A stretch of 64,000 nt of DNA from NCBI GenBank assembly GCA_012295275.1, contig CM022671.1, forward strand, positions 27,741,822 to 27,805,821. The letters run 5' to 3'. The translations under genes were made by a program, and so were the position numbers. This DNA comes from Chrysomallon squamiferum (taxonomy: Eukaryota; Mollusca; Gastropoda; Neomphalida; Peltospiridae). The number at the start of each line of letters is the position of its first letter. Within the stretch, counting starts at the first letter, position 1. Shown here piece after piece: positions 50,901 through 63,604 of this stretch. Under the pieces are notes generated by a model. It did not search any database and was not told where the DNA came from. It saw only the letters and a list, made by a program, of their open reading frames with translations.

Positions 50901-51373
50901 TATTTTTGTTCTATTCCACAGTATTTTGTTAAAAAGTAAAAGGTAATTTTTGTTGATGTCAAGAGAGAGAAAGTAAATAATGCTGGAATTTTTTTTTTCT
51001 TCTGTCTGAACCAGATGAGACCAAACATACCTTGTACAGAAAATATTAACTTTTTCAGAGAGTGTGTTATACTGAGTTTTATTATTATTTAGTAATCTAC
51101 CAAGTGACATATTTTTATTTCATGCATGTACCACAACTCTTAAAACAACAAACAAGTAAAATTTAATTAACCGTAAATTAAATCTACAATATTAAGTTAT
51201 GAAAATTTTAACACGTCATTTTAAGTACACAAATGTAGCTACATTCACTGCTACAAAAAAAAAAAAAAAAAAAAAAATGTGATTTAAAACAGTTTTTTAT
51301 GGGGTGACTATTAAAACATGTGCATAGTATAACACTATAAGCAAATGCCCATACCTATCTTTCAGACACAATC

Positions 51374-51430
<57 letters not shown>

Positions 51431-51698
51431 TACTCATTCACACAAACATTTTATTCACATTCAGAATCTGTAGTCCTATGGCTGGTGATTTATTCCTAAA
51501 AATAAACAAAACGAAAAATGAACTTGTGTTTGATACTGAGACATACAAGAAAGTCACAATGTCGACACTGATGATTTTTCAGCTTTATAGACTGACTTTG
51601 TGAGGTTTCAGTCTGGAATTGTTTTTGTTTTTTTATAAAAATGGTTTTCTCCAGCCTCCTGCTCCTCAGCTGCCTTTAAGTTAATTTGAACCTGTGTG
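47935..51698 (-). other. probable PHF12 3' UTR region
   Basis: Downstream of the PHF12 stop, the minus strand has candidate AATAAA signals (tttatt on plus) at about 51448 and 51489 and a distal one at 47935-47940. The sequence between is unique and non-coding, with a poly-A run (51257-51277) and a TA/CA microsatellite (51373-51430). The end point is not determined. Confidence 0.35.
51373..51430. repeat. compound TA/CA microsatellite
   Basis: A TA array passes directly into a CA array, just downstream of the PHF12 stop codon on the minus strand. Confidence 0.95.
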
Positions 51699-54600
51699 TT
51701 ATTGAGCTGCCTTCAGGTGAGTCTTCAACAAAGACATTGATTCTGATCGTCTCTCCACTATAGGCTCAGATGCTGCCTGATCAACGATGCTGAATACAAA
51801 CTGTAAACAACCAACTTTAATGTAACTCCCATGATGCAACAGCGCTGTCCCCTCCCAGCCTGCACCACTACCTCCGATCAGACTAGAACTGCTGACACGA
51901 CAGTTGCAGTGGCGTGAATGCTGTGAAAAGAAATTAATGTTAGTAATCACCAGGGAAGATATAAAGAAAATAATTTAGTAACTTTAATAAGCTGCACTTT
52001 TTGTTATTTTAAATGCCTTTATGTATAATGTACCATAGCTGGCAAATGTAATTAGCAATTCCACCAGTGCTTTTTTTTAAAAAAAACTGTCTTCAGTAAT
52101 TGTTTTTTTCACTGGGGCTGTATTTTAATTTTCACAATGTAACTGGCAAGCTACTGTAGAAATATTATCAAAAAGACAGACACATTCCACTGGCTGCACA
52201 CCCAAACACACAGATCACTCTTTCTGTACTACTGTATTTAATCTTATAACACAAATCAGTTCTCACGTCGTTAGCTTTGGCAGTCATTGTTATTCGCTTC
52301 TGTTCTTCATCTTCCAGTTTCTGCTTAGCCTTGCTGATCACCTCACGGACAGCTGCTACAACAGGGGAGGGTTGGGGTGTGGTCGCAGACTTGTCAGAAA
52401 AGTCACACGAGTAGAGGACGTTGTCAACAGTAGTTCCATGTTCACTGTAGTTGAGTAGTTCATAGTGTTTTGTCATCTTTAACAGTACCAAAACAAGTAT
52501 GTATTAAAAAAAATAAAATAAAAAAATAAACAAATAAATAAATGCAACCCGAATTAAGTCATTCCTGGCATAACACTTTTTCTTTCTTTTTTGACATTTA
52601 GATTAGAATTTTATTTAAATATAGTAAGACTTAAAAGATATTCTACGTCAAAACCAATTACTGAAGAAGAAATTAATTGCAGATTTTCAATTCCTTTAAT
52701 CTACAGATTTAATAAATGTTCAAAATGTATAAATATATATATATTTAACTGGAACAATTTTATGATGATTTCTGAAAACAGACAAAAGAAATACATGAAG
52801 TTTCTCACCTCATCATAGAATATACATGCATGTTTTGGTGACACAAAATTGCAATAACCAAACTGGTTTAGGCAGACATCCATGTCAGCACCTGTTTAAT
52901 TAAAAAAAATAATAATAATAAAATAAGAGGTAGAAAGCAATAAATATAACTATATTGTTATAGTAAATTATTTTAAATTTTTTCTCTATCTGAATTAATT
53001 TTGAACCCCATAAATTTATAAACGTTTTTTCATAGTAACAATCACACTATAGTATTTTTTTAAATGTACTATTTAGGCATAAAAATTGTATCTTTCCTAC
53101 TCCTGTTTACAGAAAGTATAAACTAAAAACTTGCCTGTTCCAATCCCCATTGTTCTGTATGGCATTGGAATGGCTTGGCCTTTCCCAGTCAGGGGACATA
53201 AAACAGCTCGTGCCCTGATTTCACATGACCCTTAGTGGAAAAGAAAAGAATTAGTTGAGATGCTTTTTTAGCTACAAACTCAATTTTAATTACAAAAATA
53301 AAAAAATATTCTAGTGAAGGAACCTATGTGTAGATCACACAGTATTTCATTGAAAAGATAGAAAAATTACCTGAAACTAAAAAAAAGAAAAAAAAAAGGT
53401 TGTTTTTATCTTATTTATATATATATATATGTGACAAATAATAAATTTATGCAGGATAAAGCTAATTTACCAAACAGATGTTTTCTTTTTTAACTTTACT
53501 TTTATTTATTTATTATCTGGTATTTTTGTTAGTATGTTTTACATCTGGTTTTTTAATGTAAATGAATTAAAGAAGAATAAACATCGCTAAACAACAAAGA
53601 CTTCAAGACAACAAATACCATCTTCACTAGACTGCTGCAAGAGACCGTTTAGAACTCCTTTTTTTGTCGGCAGAACGTCAGATTTGTCTGACATCAGTTG
53701 CTGAAGCCGCTGCCATGCAAGAATCTGGATTAATTTTTCATCTATTTTACTCAATTCTGATTCTGAAAAACAAATAATTAAAATCAGAATATTTTTTTAA
53801 AAAAAACAAGCAACTAACTAATGTATTCTGTCAAATTATTTAACACATTTAAAGATAATTATTTAGCAGTCTTCAGGGAAAACATCATATTTCCAAGAAA
53901 ATTACCAACCTGTATTTCCTTCAATGAACTGCTGCAATGTGTTGTTTAGATTGTTTATTAATGAATTGGAATTACTCAAGTTGGCTCCTTTACTCACAGC
54001 AGTTGTTATGCTACCTGAGTTAAGTTTTCCACCTAAAAATTAGAATTACAATGGTGAAAAGACTTTAAATGATTAACAAATTTTACAAAAAAAAAAAATA
54101 TAGCACAACAATATTTGTTTAGTAACCCTCTTAAATTATAACAAACCTGCTGTAATACCTGTTAATTTATTCTGTGAATGTACAAAACAAAAGAAAATAT
54201 TTAATAGAAGTTCATGGAATATTCATGACACTAAAAGAAATCACAATCAAAGACTGCTTTGAATAACGTATCTTAAAATCAGTGGAGACTACTGCATGAA
54301 TGATAAAAACTGTTACTTCAAAACAATCTGACATTAATAATTTATCAAAAACAAATGTGATTTTTGTCTTGTTTAAACACAGAGAGAAAACTGCTCTCCT
54401 ACAAAATCACGCAAGAGAAAGAAAAAAAACATCTACCTGAAGGCGAAGCTGATACTGTGATTACTTTTGGAGATGTGATGGTTCCTATGGTGTGAGACAC
54501 AGAACACTTGTTCTGCGAACCTGTGGTGGCCACTTTTATAGAGGGCTGAACTGTTATTCTGGGAGACAGGATTGACGTTGGGTTGCTGACGACAACAGTC

Positions 54601-57600
54601 TTCGTGGAACTATTTGCAGACACAGTCTTGTTTCCTTGATTCGAATGGGACAACACTTTAGTGACGACGGTATTGTTTGATTTGTTTATAGCACTGATGA
54701 CGATGTTTTTGCCTTGCGTATGTGGGACAGAACTTGTACTGTTTGAAGTGGCACTGGGCTTATCGCCCAGAGGCCAGTTCACTTTAACTATATTGGGCGT
54801 GGGCGAATCGCCACTATTACTTCGTGTCCTTATCACAACGGCATCGGGTTTAGTCCTCTGTAAATTTACAAAATCGATATCACCGTTCACCGTAGCACTG
54901 GTAGTTCCGTGAAGTAACGACACAGTCGACCCCTTCGACACTTCAAACGGGCCGTTGGAAAAAGATTCTTGAACAGGACTGCACACGGCAGATCCATTTA
55001 AAGAAGTCCTATCACAGTCAAAGGTTTCCGCTTTAGAAACGTTTTCCTCCACCGAATCCTCCAGGTCGTGCATATCACAGTCCTTATGAACAACAGGTGC
55101 GACAGATGCTGTTGGTTTGCCATGGTCGGATTTTGATATGTCAGCAGTTTTAGCACCTTCTGTTGCTTTGTGCAATTGTTTTTGGGCTAGGAACTTAGCT
55201 ATACTGGTCTGTAATGATACAACTGCTGTCAGCCACTGAAAACAAAAAAAAGGAAATAAAAAAATTATTATTTGAAAAAGATTTTGGAAATAAATTACGT
55301 AAACTTAATTAAAAGAAAACTGAAAACAAAAAGAAAAGAAATCTTTATGTTTTTATAGCTATCAGGCAACATTAACAAATTTAAAAACAGAGTTAATTAC
55401 AGTTTTGGTAAAAAATAGCTAATTACTATTTAACCAGAATATGAAGACAAGTAATAAATCTCTATGTACAGATAAAGCCATTGGTTCTTATCAACAATGA
55501 AAAAATAACAACATTCACCTCTTCTTGTTCTTCTAGAGTTATTTCCACATGTTCTTTAGGTGTTGGAGATTGCGAAGATGAGATATTCAGTCCACTGACT
55601 GCCTGTGGTAATAATGATGGAGGATTTTGATAATGCTGCTTTATTGCTGCTGGTATCTGGAAAAAAAGAAAAATATATAATAAATAAATAAATAAAAACA
55701 TGTATGTATTGATTTTAATATTAACACACTAATTACAACTGGTCCACATAAAACAAAAACAAAAACAAAAGTATCATTGTTTCTCACCAAGATATTTGTA
55801 AAATATTAGACTCATAACACCATCAAATATTACCAACCTCAAACTAAGTGAATCAAATAAAACCAACATTTACTTTAAAAATTAGATCCAAATTAATATT
55901 TAAAAATATGTTTCAACCTAGTGCATTAAAAATAGTATTTGAAACAAACTTGTTTAAGATTCTTCATTGATACTAAATGTATACAACTCACTGAAATGGT
56001 TTTTCTGCATGGTAGTTTTCTCTTTAATCTAAATGGTGGATGAAGTCTATGACCTTGTCGTAAAAACTGAATTTTTACTGCATGTTGATCTATATGGCCA
56101 GAAAATCTGTCCCATAATTGGACCCGTTCATGCAAACCAACTGAATGCAAAAGCTTTTCATCCTTTTTAAAAAAAATACAAAAGAAGCATTTAATCTCAA
56201 ACCTTTTAAAAAATAATAATAAATAAATAAAAATTCAAGATCAAACGTTTTCAGGAATACTTTTGCTACTTAACAGGTGGCATTCATGTTTTATTAATTG
56301 TTCATCTTCTAAAAAATGACTTCACCTATACAATGTAATCAAACATTAATAATTTTGAGTAGTTTATAAAAAATTGTTACTTTTATTATCTGTAAATTGA
56401 CTGTAAATAAAATCTTACATTTATTTCAAACATTAACTGCTTCCACTACATCTCTGTTTGACAAGTGTGACATCACATTATCTTCATAAAGTTAATTTAA
56501 AAAAACAAACAAGAAATACAAGTTTTGAAATTATTATCAGAAATCAGATTCATCCATCTTTGCTTTTATGAGGCCTATCTGACACATTCTAAATTTATTT
56601 TGATCAAAGTACAATACCACAGCATGTTCCACGTGGTTTGGACACATCCACCTTCCAGTCGGCAATGTTGTTAACGGAGGATTTAAACAGTCTTGGTGAA
56701 ACAACAGAGGACAGTAGTCACACTGGATTAAAGGGGACACTCGACAACTTCTGTAACAGAAAAAGAAAACCTATGCAACGACCTGTATTAATTTTACTCA
56801 ACAATATAAAAAAAATTATAGTTTTTTTTCTAATTTAATAATATCTTATACATAAATAAACTGTAATAAATAATGAACAGACTACATACTTGCTGCAGAT
56901 GAAGCAAACTTTAGCTGGTAATGGCACAATTCCGTTGTCGTGTTCGTGTGGAAGTTTTTTATTGCTTGCACGCATTCCTGGTCGTCTCTTACTTGAACCT
57001 GCCAGAATAGACAATTCACTAAAAGTAATCAAAATTAGTAGATAATAACCTATTAATAAACATAATACATTTCTATAAAATTACTTTAAAGTAACCACCT
57101 GTGGGCATATTATATATTGCAAATATATATATAATTTAAAAAACCCAATATAAAATAATAACCAACCTAAAAAAAAGACCCATTTTAAATGAATTTACAA
57201 ATACCTCTTCTCTCTTACACTCACAAAATTTAATGTTACTACTACCTTAATAATATAATCCTAAAATTGCTAAAAGGTACGATGTAATGACTATAGTTTC
57301 CAACAGCTTTTCCATCACTCCAGTTCTAGAAATTCATGGATTTCTTTTGTTGCAACATAGCACTGGTGAATTTTTTTTCATAGAACATTCTAAATTCTTA
57401 ACCTTAAACAACGTACCAGGCAATGGTGTTGTGCAGGCAATATCTTTTGTCAGTTCAAACTGCACAGGGTTTATAAGCTTAGCTGCTTTTGCCAACATCT
57501 GCAGTGGATGTTCTTTTTCTTCATCTTTAGAATGCTGCCTCTTCACTCTACTTTTTGTGCCAGTTTTGATGGAACCTGAGGTTGATTCATCTTCTTCAGG

Positions 57601-58800
57601 CTGAAAACAAATTAAATGTATGTTTGTTTTTAAATTACAGAGCACACTGACTAATTTTCTGTCATCAGCTATTACATTTCAAGCATTTGGTCTTCTACAA
57701 AAAAAAATGTGCTATACTTCTCTGTCACAGCAAGTAGAATTTTTACCTTCACCTTCGGACATTTATATTTATGCTTGTGCAAGTTCAAACACAATAAGCA
57801 CTTAAATTTCCTTTTAAGAAAAAAAATGTCCTGTATCTGATACAGATTATAAGTTTGAAATGTTTTGTTACTGAACAGTTTGTCTTTACATAAATGAATA
57901 AAAAGCAGATGTATAAATCAAATGTTTAAGTGGTATGGTTGTATAACATTTCAGAAACTAAAGCTAACCTCTGGAGGACTGATGCGACATCGATGACAAA
58001 TCCATTCACCAGGTGGAAGTTCATCTTCATCCAAAGGTGGATCACTAACAAAAATGTATTTTTGTTATAATTTGTTTGCTTTTTTAAATATATATTTAAA
58101 TCTACTGTAGCAATTTCAAAGTGCTACTCATTTATGTAATAATTCAGAAATATATATGAATAAAAAATGTTCATGCACTTTATAACTTTTTAATATTTAA
58201 ATGAAAAAAAAATGAATTTATTTCTGTCTACTCCTTTGATTTTAATATTATTTTGTGTATGTGGAATGAAAATTATTATTTTATTGTGCTGAATTTGTAA
58301 CTATCTCATTGACAAATATTTCTGTTTGTGTGCTGTAAAATGGAAAAACTACCAGAAACCTGCTAGGTATGAACAATTTATTGTATATTTTACATATCTA
58401 CATGCATTACAAATGAAGTTTTGTTAATCTTCAGTTTAAAACTCACTGGCACTGTAAATGAAATGCTGCTGGACAACGGTCACAGCAGAGCAAATCACCA
58501 CCTTCTTTACAGCTGTCACAACAATCGTGGTTAATTGCGCGGCCATGTCGTCTTCTTTCTCTATCTTGTCGACGTTGCTTTCTCACTAAATCTTCACTGA
58601 CTGGAGGGGCTGTCAACTTAATGATTTCCTAAAAGTAAAATTTAACTTCGTATTAAATAAAGTCAACAAATAATGAAACAAAATGACTTAAAAGAAAATC
58701 ATCACATAGCGCTTATCTGCCCTTTGTATACGGCTCAATAAAACAAAATTACCTCCATTAGCCCGCCAGATGTATCTAAATCATATTCCACGGCAGCCAT
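51699..58800 (-). CDS. PHF12: PHF12 (Pf1), PHD-finger corepressor, complete
   Basis: Chromatin corepressor subunit that links Sin3-HDAC with MRG15 and TLE-type factors in the nucleus. Coding exons, transcript order: 58800-58753, 58628-58447, 58044-57969, 57600-57417, 56998-56890, 56750-56618, 56162-55992, 55656-55519, 55235-54437, 54032-53910, 53762-53619, 53230-53135, 52891-52809, 52476-52267, 51920-51699. Total 2718 nt, 905 aa; human is about 1004 aa. PHD1 is about 50-97 (C53, C56, C65, C68, H73, C76, C93, C96). A Sin3-interaction-like segment lies at 133-164 ([13 protein letters not shown]). PHD2 starts at C195 ([25 protein letters not shown]). The 799-nt exon 9 is Ser/Thr/Val-rich and variable. 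The C-terminal FHA-like region (about 715-885) holds [23 protein letters not shown] and [20 protein letters not shown]. The intron after exon 12 uses a GC donor. Divergent from RABGEF1. Confidence 0.96.
53133..53134 (-). other. non-canonical GC 5' splice site in PHF12
   Basis: Exon 12 ends ...GGAACAG at 53135 and is followed by GCAAGT, not GT. Using it restores the conserved [11 protein letters not shown] junction in phase with the exon starting 52891. The nearest GT (AAGTTT) would break the frame. AG|GCAAGT is the classic GC-AG context. Confidence 0.85.
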
Positions 58801-59109
58801 GAGGATTCGAAGAACTATTTTAAGATGCGTAAACAACAGATGGATAATCTGGAAGATGTCAACCTTTCAAATCCATTCTTGATAAATTTCTTCTTCTTTT
58901 TTTTTTTTTTTTTTTTTTTCACAATAAACGTCAAAAAGTCCTAATTTCTATATTAATTTTCTAACTGAATACCAATTCTGTGGACATTTTGTTTAATATG
59001 GTTATCCTGTAAATAAAGATCTTTTTTGAATACCGCTGAAAACTGGTAATTTACTTATTAAAATTAATAATTATAGCAATATTTATAAATTGATTTATGT
59101 AAAAATCCC

Positions 59110-59215
59110 AGAACTTGGCGCAAAATGTCGGACAACATAACGGCGCATGCGTTCATCCGGGCACTTCCCAATGCGCATGCGTATTCCAGAAGTAACGGAA
59201 GTTACGAAGGTGAAG
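59110..59215. promoter_or_regulatory. divergent promoter shared by PHF12 (minus) and RABGEF1 (plus)
   Basis: A compact CpG-containing segment in AT-rich surroundings. It has two NRF1-like palindromic sites (ggcgcatgcgtt at 59142-59153 and tgcgcatgcgta at 59172-59183) and an ETS-like acggaagt (59195-59202). A good plus-strand splice donor (gaag|gtgaag, GT at 59210-59211) follows and would end a non-coding first exon of RABGEF1. The PHF12 start codon lies about 310 bp away on the other side. Confidence 0.65.
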
Positions 59216-60796
59216 GTTACCATCCAGTTTTGTTATTATTTGGAAAACTTCGGTATATTTCGGTATTATCCGATATTGCCTAATGCTTTTATGCAGTCGG
59301 GCAGCTAATATCATAAATACGCCATGCCATTACATTTTGTTTCTGATTTTGTTAACTTTCTTTAATTCGTGTAAAATGTTTGTATTAAACATATTGTAAC
59401 TTATATTTAAATATATAGTCTTTATCGGCGACGTACCATATTCCGAAATTGTCCGAAAATGGACAAAATTCAGAATGAAACTAAGTAAATTAAGCTTCTA
59501 ATATTTCATTCTTCTTCTTTTTTTTATATTTATTAAATACATAATAATACATGCAACGTAATTAAAATTTAGTATTTTCTCTAATGACCACACGATCTTA
59601 ATTTTATGTCGGATAATTATAAAATATTTTGCAGGATAAACGTAAACTGGCTTTGCATAAATCCGTAAGACACACACAGAGAGCCGTGTGACCTTTGCCT
59701 TGAAATGTTTAACAAATGATCACAAGACACCTTTCTTCCTGCTGTTATTTATGTCCAGAAGACATACCTTTTGAATAGTATGTAAATGCTAATTATTTGT
59801 TTTACTATGCCATCGGTTGGTTAATTTCAATATAAATAGATGAAGATATTTTTGATATTCAAAAATGAAGTTCACAATGAAAGTGCATTTATTTCTTGTT
59901 TAATTACATCATAGTATTTTATTATTTTAAGTATTTTATTTATCGGAGAATTGATTATAATCGTAATCATAATGTTTTCACTTCTAAACAATTTTCTTTC
60001 TGCGTTTTAAAGAACAATAGCAGCAATTAGTGAGAATATAAAAAAGATTAATTGAACTGTTTAATTAACCGGACACTAACAGTAACACTAACAGTAACAT
60101 GAAATAACGTGTATTAGGCTACATATATTCATTATATTGTAATATACATAATATAACAAGTGTACGTTTTATCTGTATATGCATAACAAATGACAGTTAC
60201 AGAGAGAGTGCATCATCCATTTTAACAGTAAATGAGTAATTAGTACACTTCCTACCTTTTTAGCTTTACTATAAGTGTAAGAAGTAAATCGACAACTCTA
60301 ATAATATCAAGGTACCATCTTTTTAATGCTGCAAATGAGAACTAGAATGTGCTTTACATACATATCCATTGTCAGGGAACAATTTGTTTGAAAAATTGTT
60401 AATTACTTATTATACCCTATTTAGCTATTTACAATGAAATTAATGGTGGCTCCAAAAAATCCACAATATTGATGTAAAACGTTCAGGTAGTATCAAATAT
60501 CATTTTGGTCATCAGTTCATTACTTCATGACCAATAATTTCATTAAAAAGTCATATATTGTTTTTTATAAGGAATCTGATTTGTTACTGTTAACGCAAAA
60601 TGACTATTATGCACATAACTTTAGATATACATTTTTTATTTTGTATCAGTTTTCAATGCTGTTTTTAATATTTTATCTGTCAGCAAAAAAGAAATATTCT
60701 TAGGTCAGAGTTTATTGTTCATTTGAAAATGCCTTGACTTTTCATACCTACCAGATTTAGATTTTTTCACTATATATATATTTGTTTATTTTGCAG
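59210..60796 (+). other. probable intron 1 (5' UTR) of RABGEF1
   Basis: Donor at 59210, acceptor ttgcag ending at 60796, 36 bases upstream of the Rabex-5 start codon. AT-rich, with no coding content seen. Confidence 0.55.
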
Positions 60797-60832
60797 TTAA
60801 CATATTGTTGTAGTTATTAAACAACACTTAAC

Positions 60833-63604
60833 ATGAACAAGGAAAAGAAAACCAAACAGTCGAAGAAGACATTCCATATTGCTGCTAATGATCTTTTGTG
60901 CAAAAATGGCTGTGGTTTCTATGGTAATCCAGCATGGCAAGGGTTTTGCTCCAAATGTTATAGGGAAGTGTACCAGCCTGCAAGACAAGCACAAGTTCTT
61001 CATGATGCCATGCGAGAAGCTAGTAAAAGGTTTGTAATTTGAATGTTTTTTTCATATTTAATTATCTTCTTAAAACTCATCAAAATTTAACACAGTCAGT
61101 ATGGTATTATATTTAGTGATGTAATAATTTAACAACAATCATATAAGAATATTTCAGGAAGGTAATAAATTAAATCAAGCCAAACATCTTGACATTTAAC
61201 ATTTGAACGAAAGTATTTTTAATTTATTTAAATACTATAAATATCCTATTTATATTTTTAGCCATACAAAAATCTGTCTTCATATAATTAATTAAGAATG
61301 CAGCTGCACATATATGTTAAGGGTATTTAGTTTATTTGAATACACTCTGTTTAAAATTTTAATATTTGTTTCCTTTTATGGCTATAACTTTCTGAACTGA
61401 AAAGAAAAGAAATAAATATACATTTTATTTTTGTTTGAAAAGACTTGCAGATACACCTCCAGGTTCATTCTCCAAGTTTGCAGAAAAGAAAACCCAACAG
61501 GTGAACAAGAGAAGTCACACAATGAAATCTATCTTCAGAAAAACACCAACCAAAGGTAGGAGGCTATATATGTATCCCAGTGTTTCTTACTGATAAAATA
61601 TCCTTGAAATTCTTACTGTCTTAATAGACACTGTAGTTGTTATAAACACTTTCATTAAAATGCAGTTTTAAAAAATGAAAATAATAATATGACCATCAGT
61701 TTTAAGTTTATGTTCAAACATTTGGTAATAATAAACTGATAATGTTGAAGAAATGTTTCTAAATTGATTATTATTATTATTATTATTATTATTATCAATA
61801 TTTTGATACAGATTCATTTAAAAAAAATGAAAAGGATAAGATGTATAAGTAAAAATAAAATAATGTAACTAATCCCCATCATTTTTTTTTTATCATTTCG
61901 TTAACAAAAGTATTATTAGTACTGTATACATGTATGTACAGGAACATTTTGTTACAATCGCTGTAGATTCTACTTTAGAACAACAAGCTCCACCTCAGAA
62001 AGAAACTCGCAGGTCAAGCATAGAGAGTCAGAAAGTTGGTGGCGAGTTTGCAGAATTCCTAAAGACTCTGAAGAAACCAGCAGCATTAGAAATCTCCAAG
62101 CAAGTTCGTGGTTTCATTGAGCGAATCCAGCAAGCAAACGATGCACCCATAGAAGAATTATCTGACATGGTGCAAGACTTTTACCAAACTTTGACAGATC
62201 GATTGCACACACATGCTTTGTACAAAGGTTCGTTGTTTGATTTCATTCAGAGTTTATTGTCTGAATATGTTCTCTTTTAGATTTACTTATTATGAATACA
62301 TTGATTTTTAATTTATTTATATTTCTGCCAGAAGTAGATACATTTACTCTTAATGAAATTGGAATCTTTGATATCATTTTTGTTTAAAATGGAAAACAGT
62401 ATTATTTTTGGATAAAGATTTTTATTTTTTGCATCTTTTTTTTTATAAATTTATATAAATATTATATAAAAGTTTAACTGAAAATGAATAATTTGTTTAC
62501 AAACTGATGATATTTTCCACACATTATTTAACATGCGTCTTATTTTTAAATTATTATACATACTTTAAAATATTTTAACACATGAATAAGAAATGATGCT
62601 ATTATTTTAACCCCCAAAAATAATAATAATAGTATTTACAAAATGTATTTTTTGTACCTTTATGTTATTTTACAACAAAAATCATATGATGAACTTTTGC
62701 CAACATAGTATCAAATTATATTTGCCAGGAATGAGTGCAGAAGTCGTAGAAAAGATTCTGGATTTCACAGAGCGGTACATCATGACTCGTCTTTACCGAT
62801 CAGTATTCTGTTCCCCTGCAACAAATGACGAAGAAAAGGATCTGGCCATTCAGAACCGAATCCGTAGCCTGCACTGGATAACTGCACAGATGATGGACAC
62901 TGTCATTAATGAGCATGATGCAGAGATCAGAAAAATGTTAGACCAGGCTATAACAGGTACAAGCTTTTTGAAATTTTGTTACTTCATTATTGAAATTAAT
63001 AAATATGGGCATGGGTAGCAAACCTACTGTACATGGAACATTTGCACATGGTTTCAAAAAAACCCATTAAGAAATCCATAATAAGTAATGTATAATGTTA
63101 ATGTAACTGCTTACAGTTCCAAAGGAAATACATACATATTGGTTTAATTTACTACTGTGGATATGTTTTGAATTCATAGAAATCTTGATTAAAATTAGTT
63201 GACTTGGTACCTTATGTCTAAAGGAAACATTTGCCTTAGGGCCCCTACTTTCCCTTAAAAAAAATAATTATACTTTATGTCAATATCATGAGAATAAAAG
63301 AATCTCAAATGTAAAGGGAATATTTCAAATGCTTTTTTTATATGCAGATGCAATAGAGGTTGATTCAAAACGAGCCACCCAGGACAAATTAGAATGTATT
63401 GTACGATGCAGCAAGCACATCTTCGAAGTACTGAACATGTCAAAGGAGGGCCCTGCCAGTGCTGATGAGTTCCTTCCTGCACTCATCTACATCGTACTCA
63501 AGGCAAACCCTCCCCTACTGCAGTCCAACATTCAGTACATCACACGCTTTGCCAATCCTAGTCGACTGATGAGTGGCGAAGCAGGTTATTATTTCACTAA
63601 CTTG
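60833..63604 (+). CDS. RABGEF1: RABGEF1 (Rabex-5), Rab5 guanine nucleotide exchange factor, 3' end beyond window
   Basis: Activates Rab5 on early endosomes and binds ubiquitin. Coding exons seen: 60833-61029, 61443-61555, 61967-62227, 62729-62956, 63348-63604 (1056 nt, 352 codons, all junctions in phase). The first exon encodes an A20-type zinc finger with C23-x3-C27-x11-C39-x2-C42 ([17 protein letters not shown]), followed by a helix at the position of the family's ubiquitin-binding motif. Exon 4 carries the helical-bundle start ([11 protein letters not shown]). Exons 5 and 6 hold the VPS9 core: [40 protein letters not shown] and [20 protein letters not shown], including the Asp and Tyr (ASAD, IQY) equivalent to the Rab5-contacting residues of human Rabex-5. 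Reading stops after GYYFTNL at a GTAAGT donor; the end of VPS9 and the C-terminal coiled coil lie outside the window. Human protein is 491 aa. Confidence 0.95.
61769..61795. repeat. ATT trinucleotide repeat in RABGEF1 intron
   Basis: About nine ATT units between coding exons 2 and 3. Confidence 0.9.

Noticed and set aside
54661-54912. Plus-strand ORF over PHF12 exon 9
   Set aside because: Antisense shadow of a verified PHF12 exon.
57287-57604. Plus-strand 105-codon ORF over PHF12 exon 4
   Set aside because: Antisense shadow; the minus frame encodes the conserved Sin3-interaction segment.
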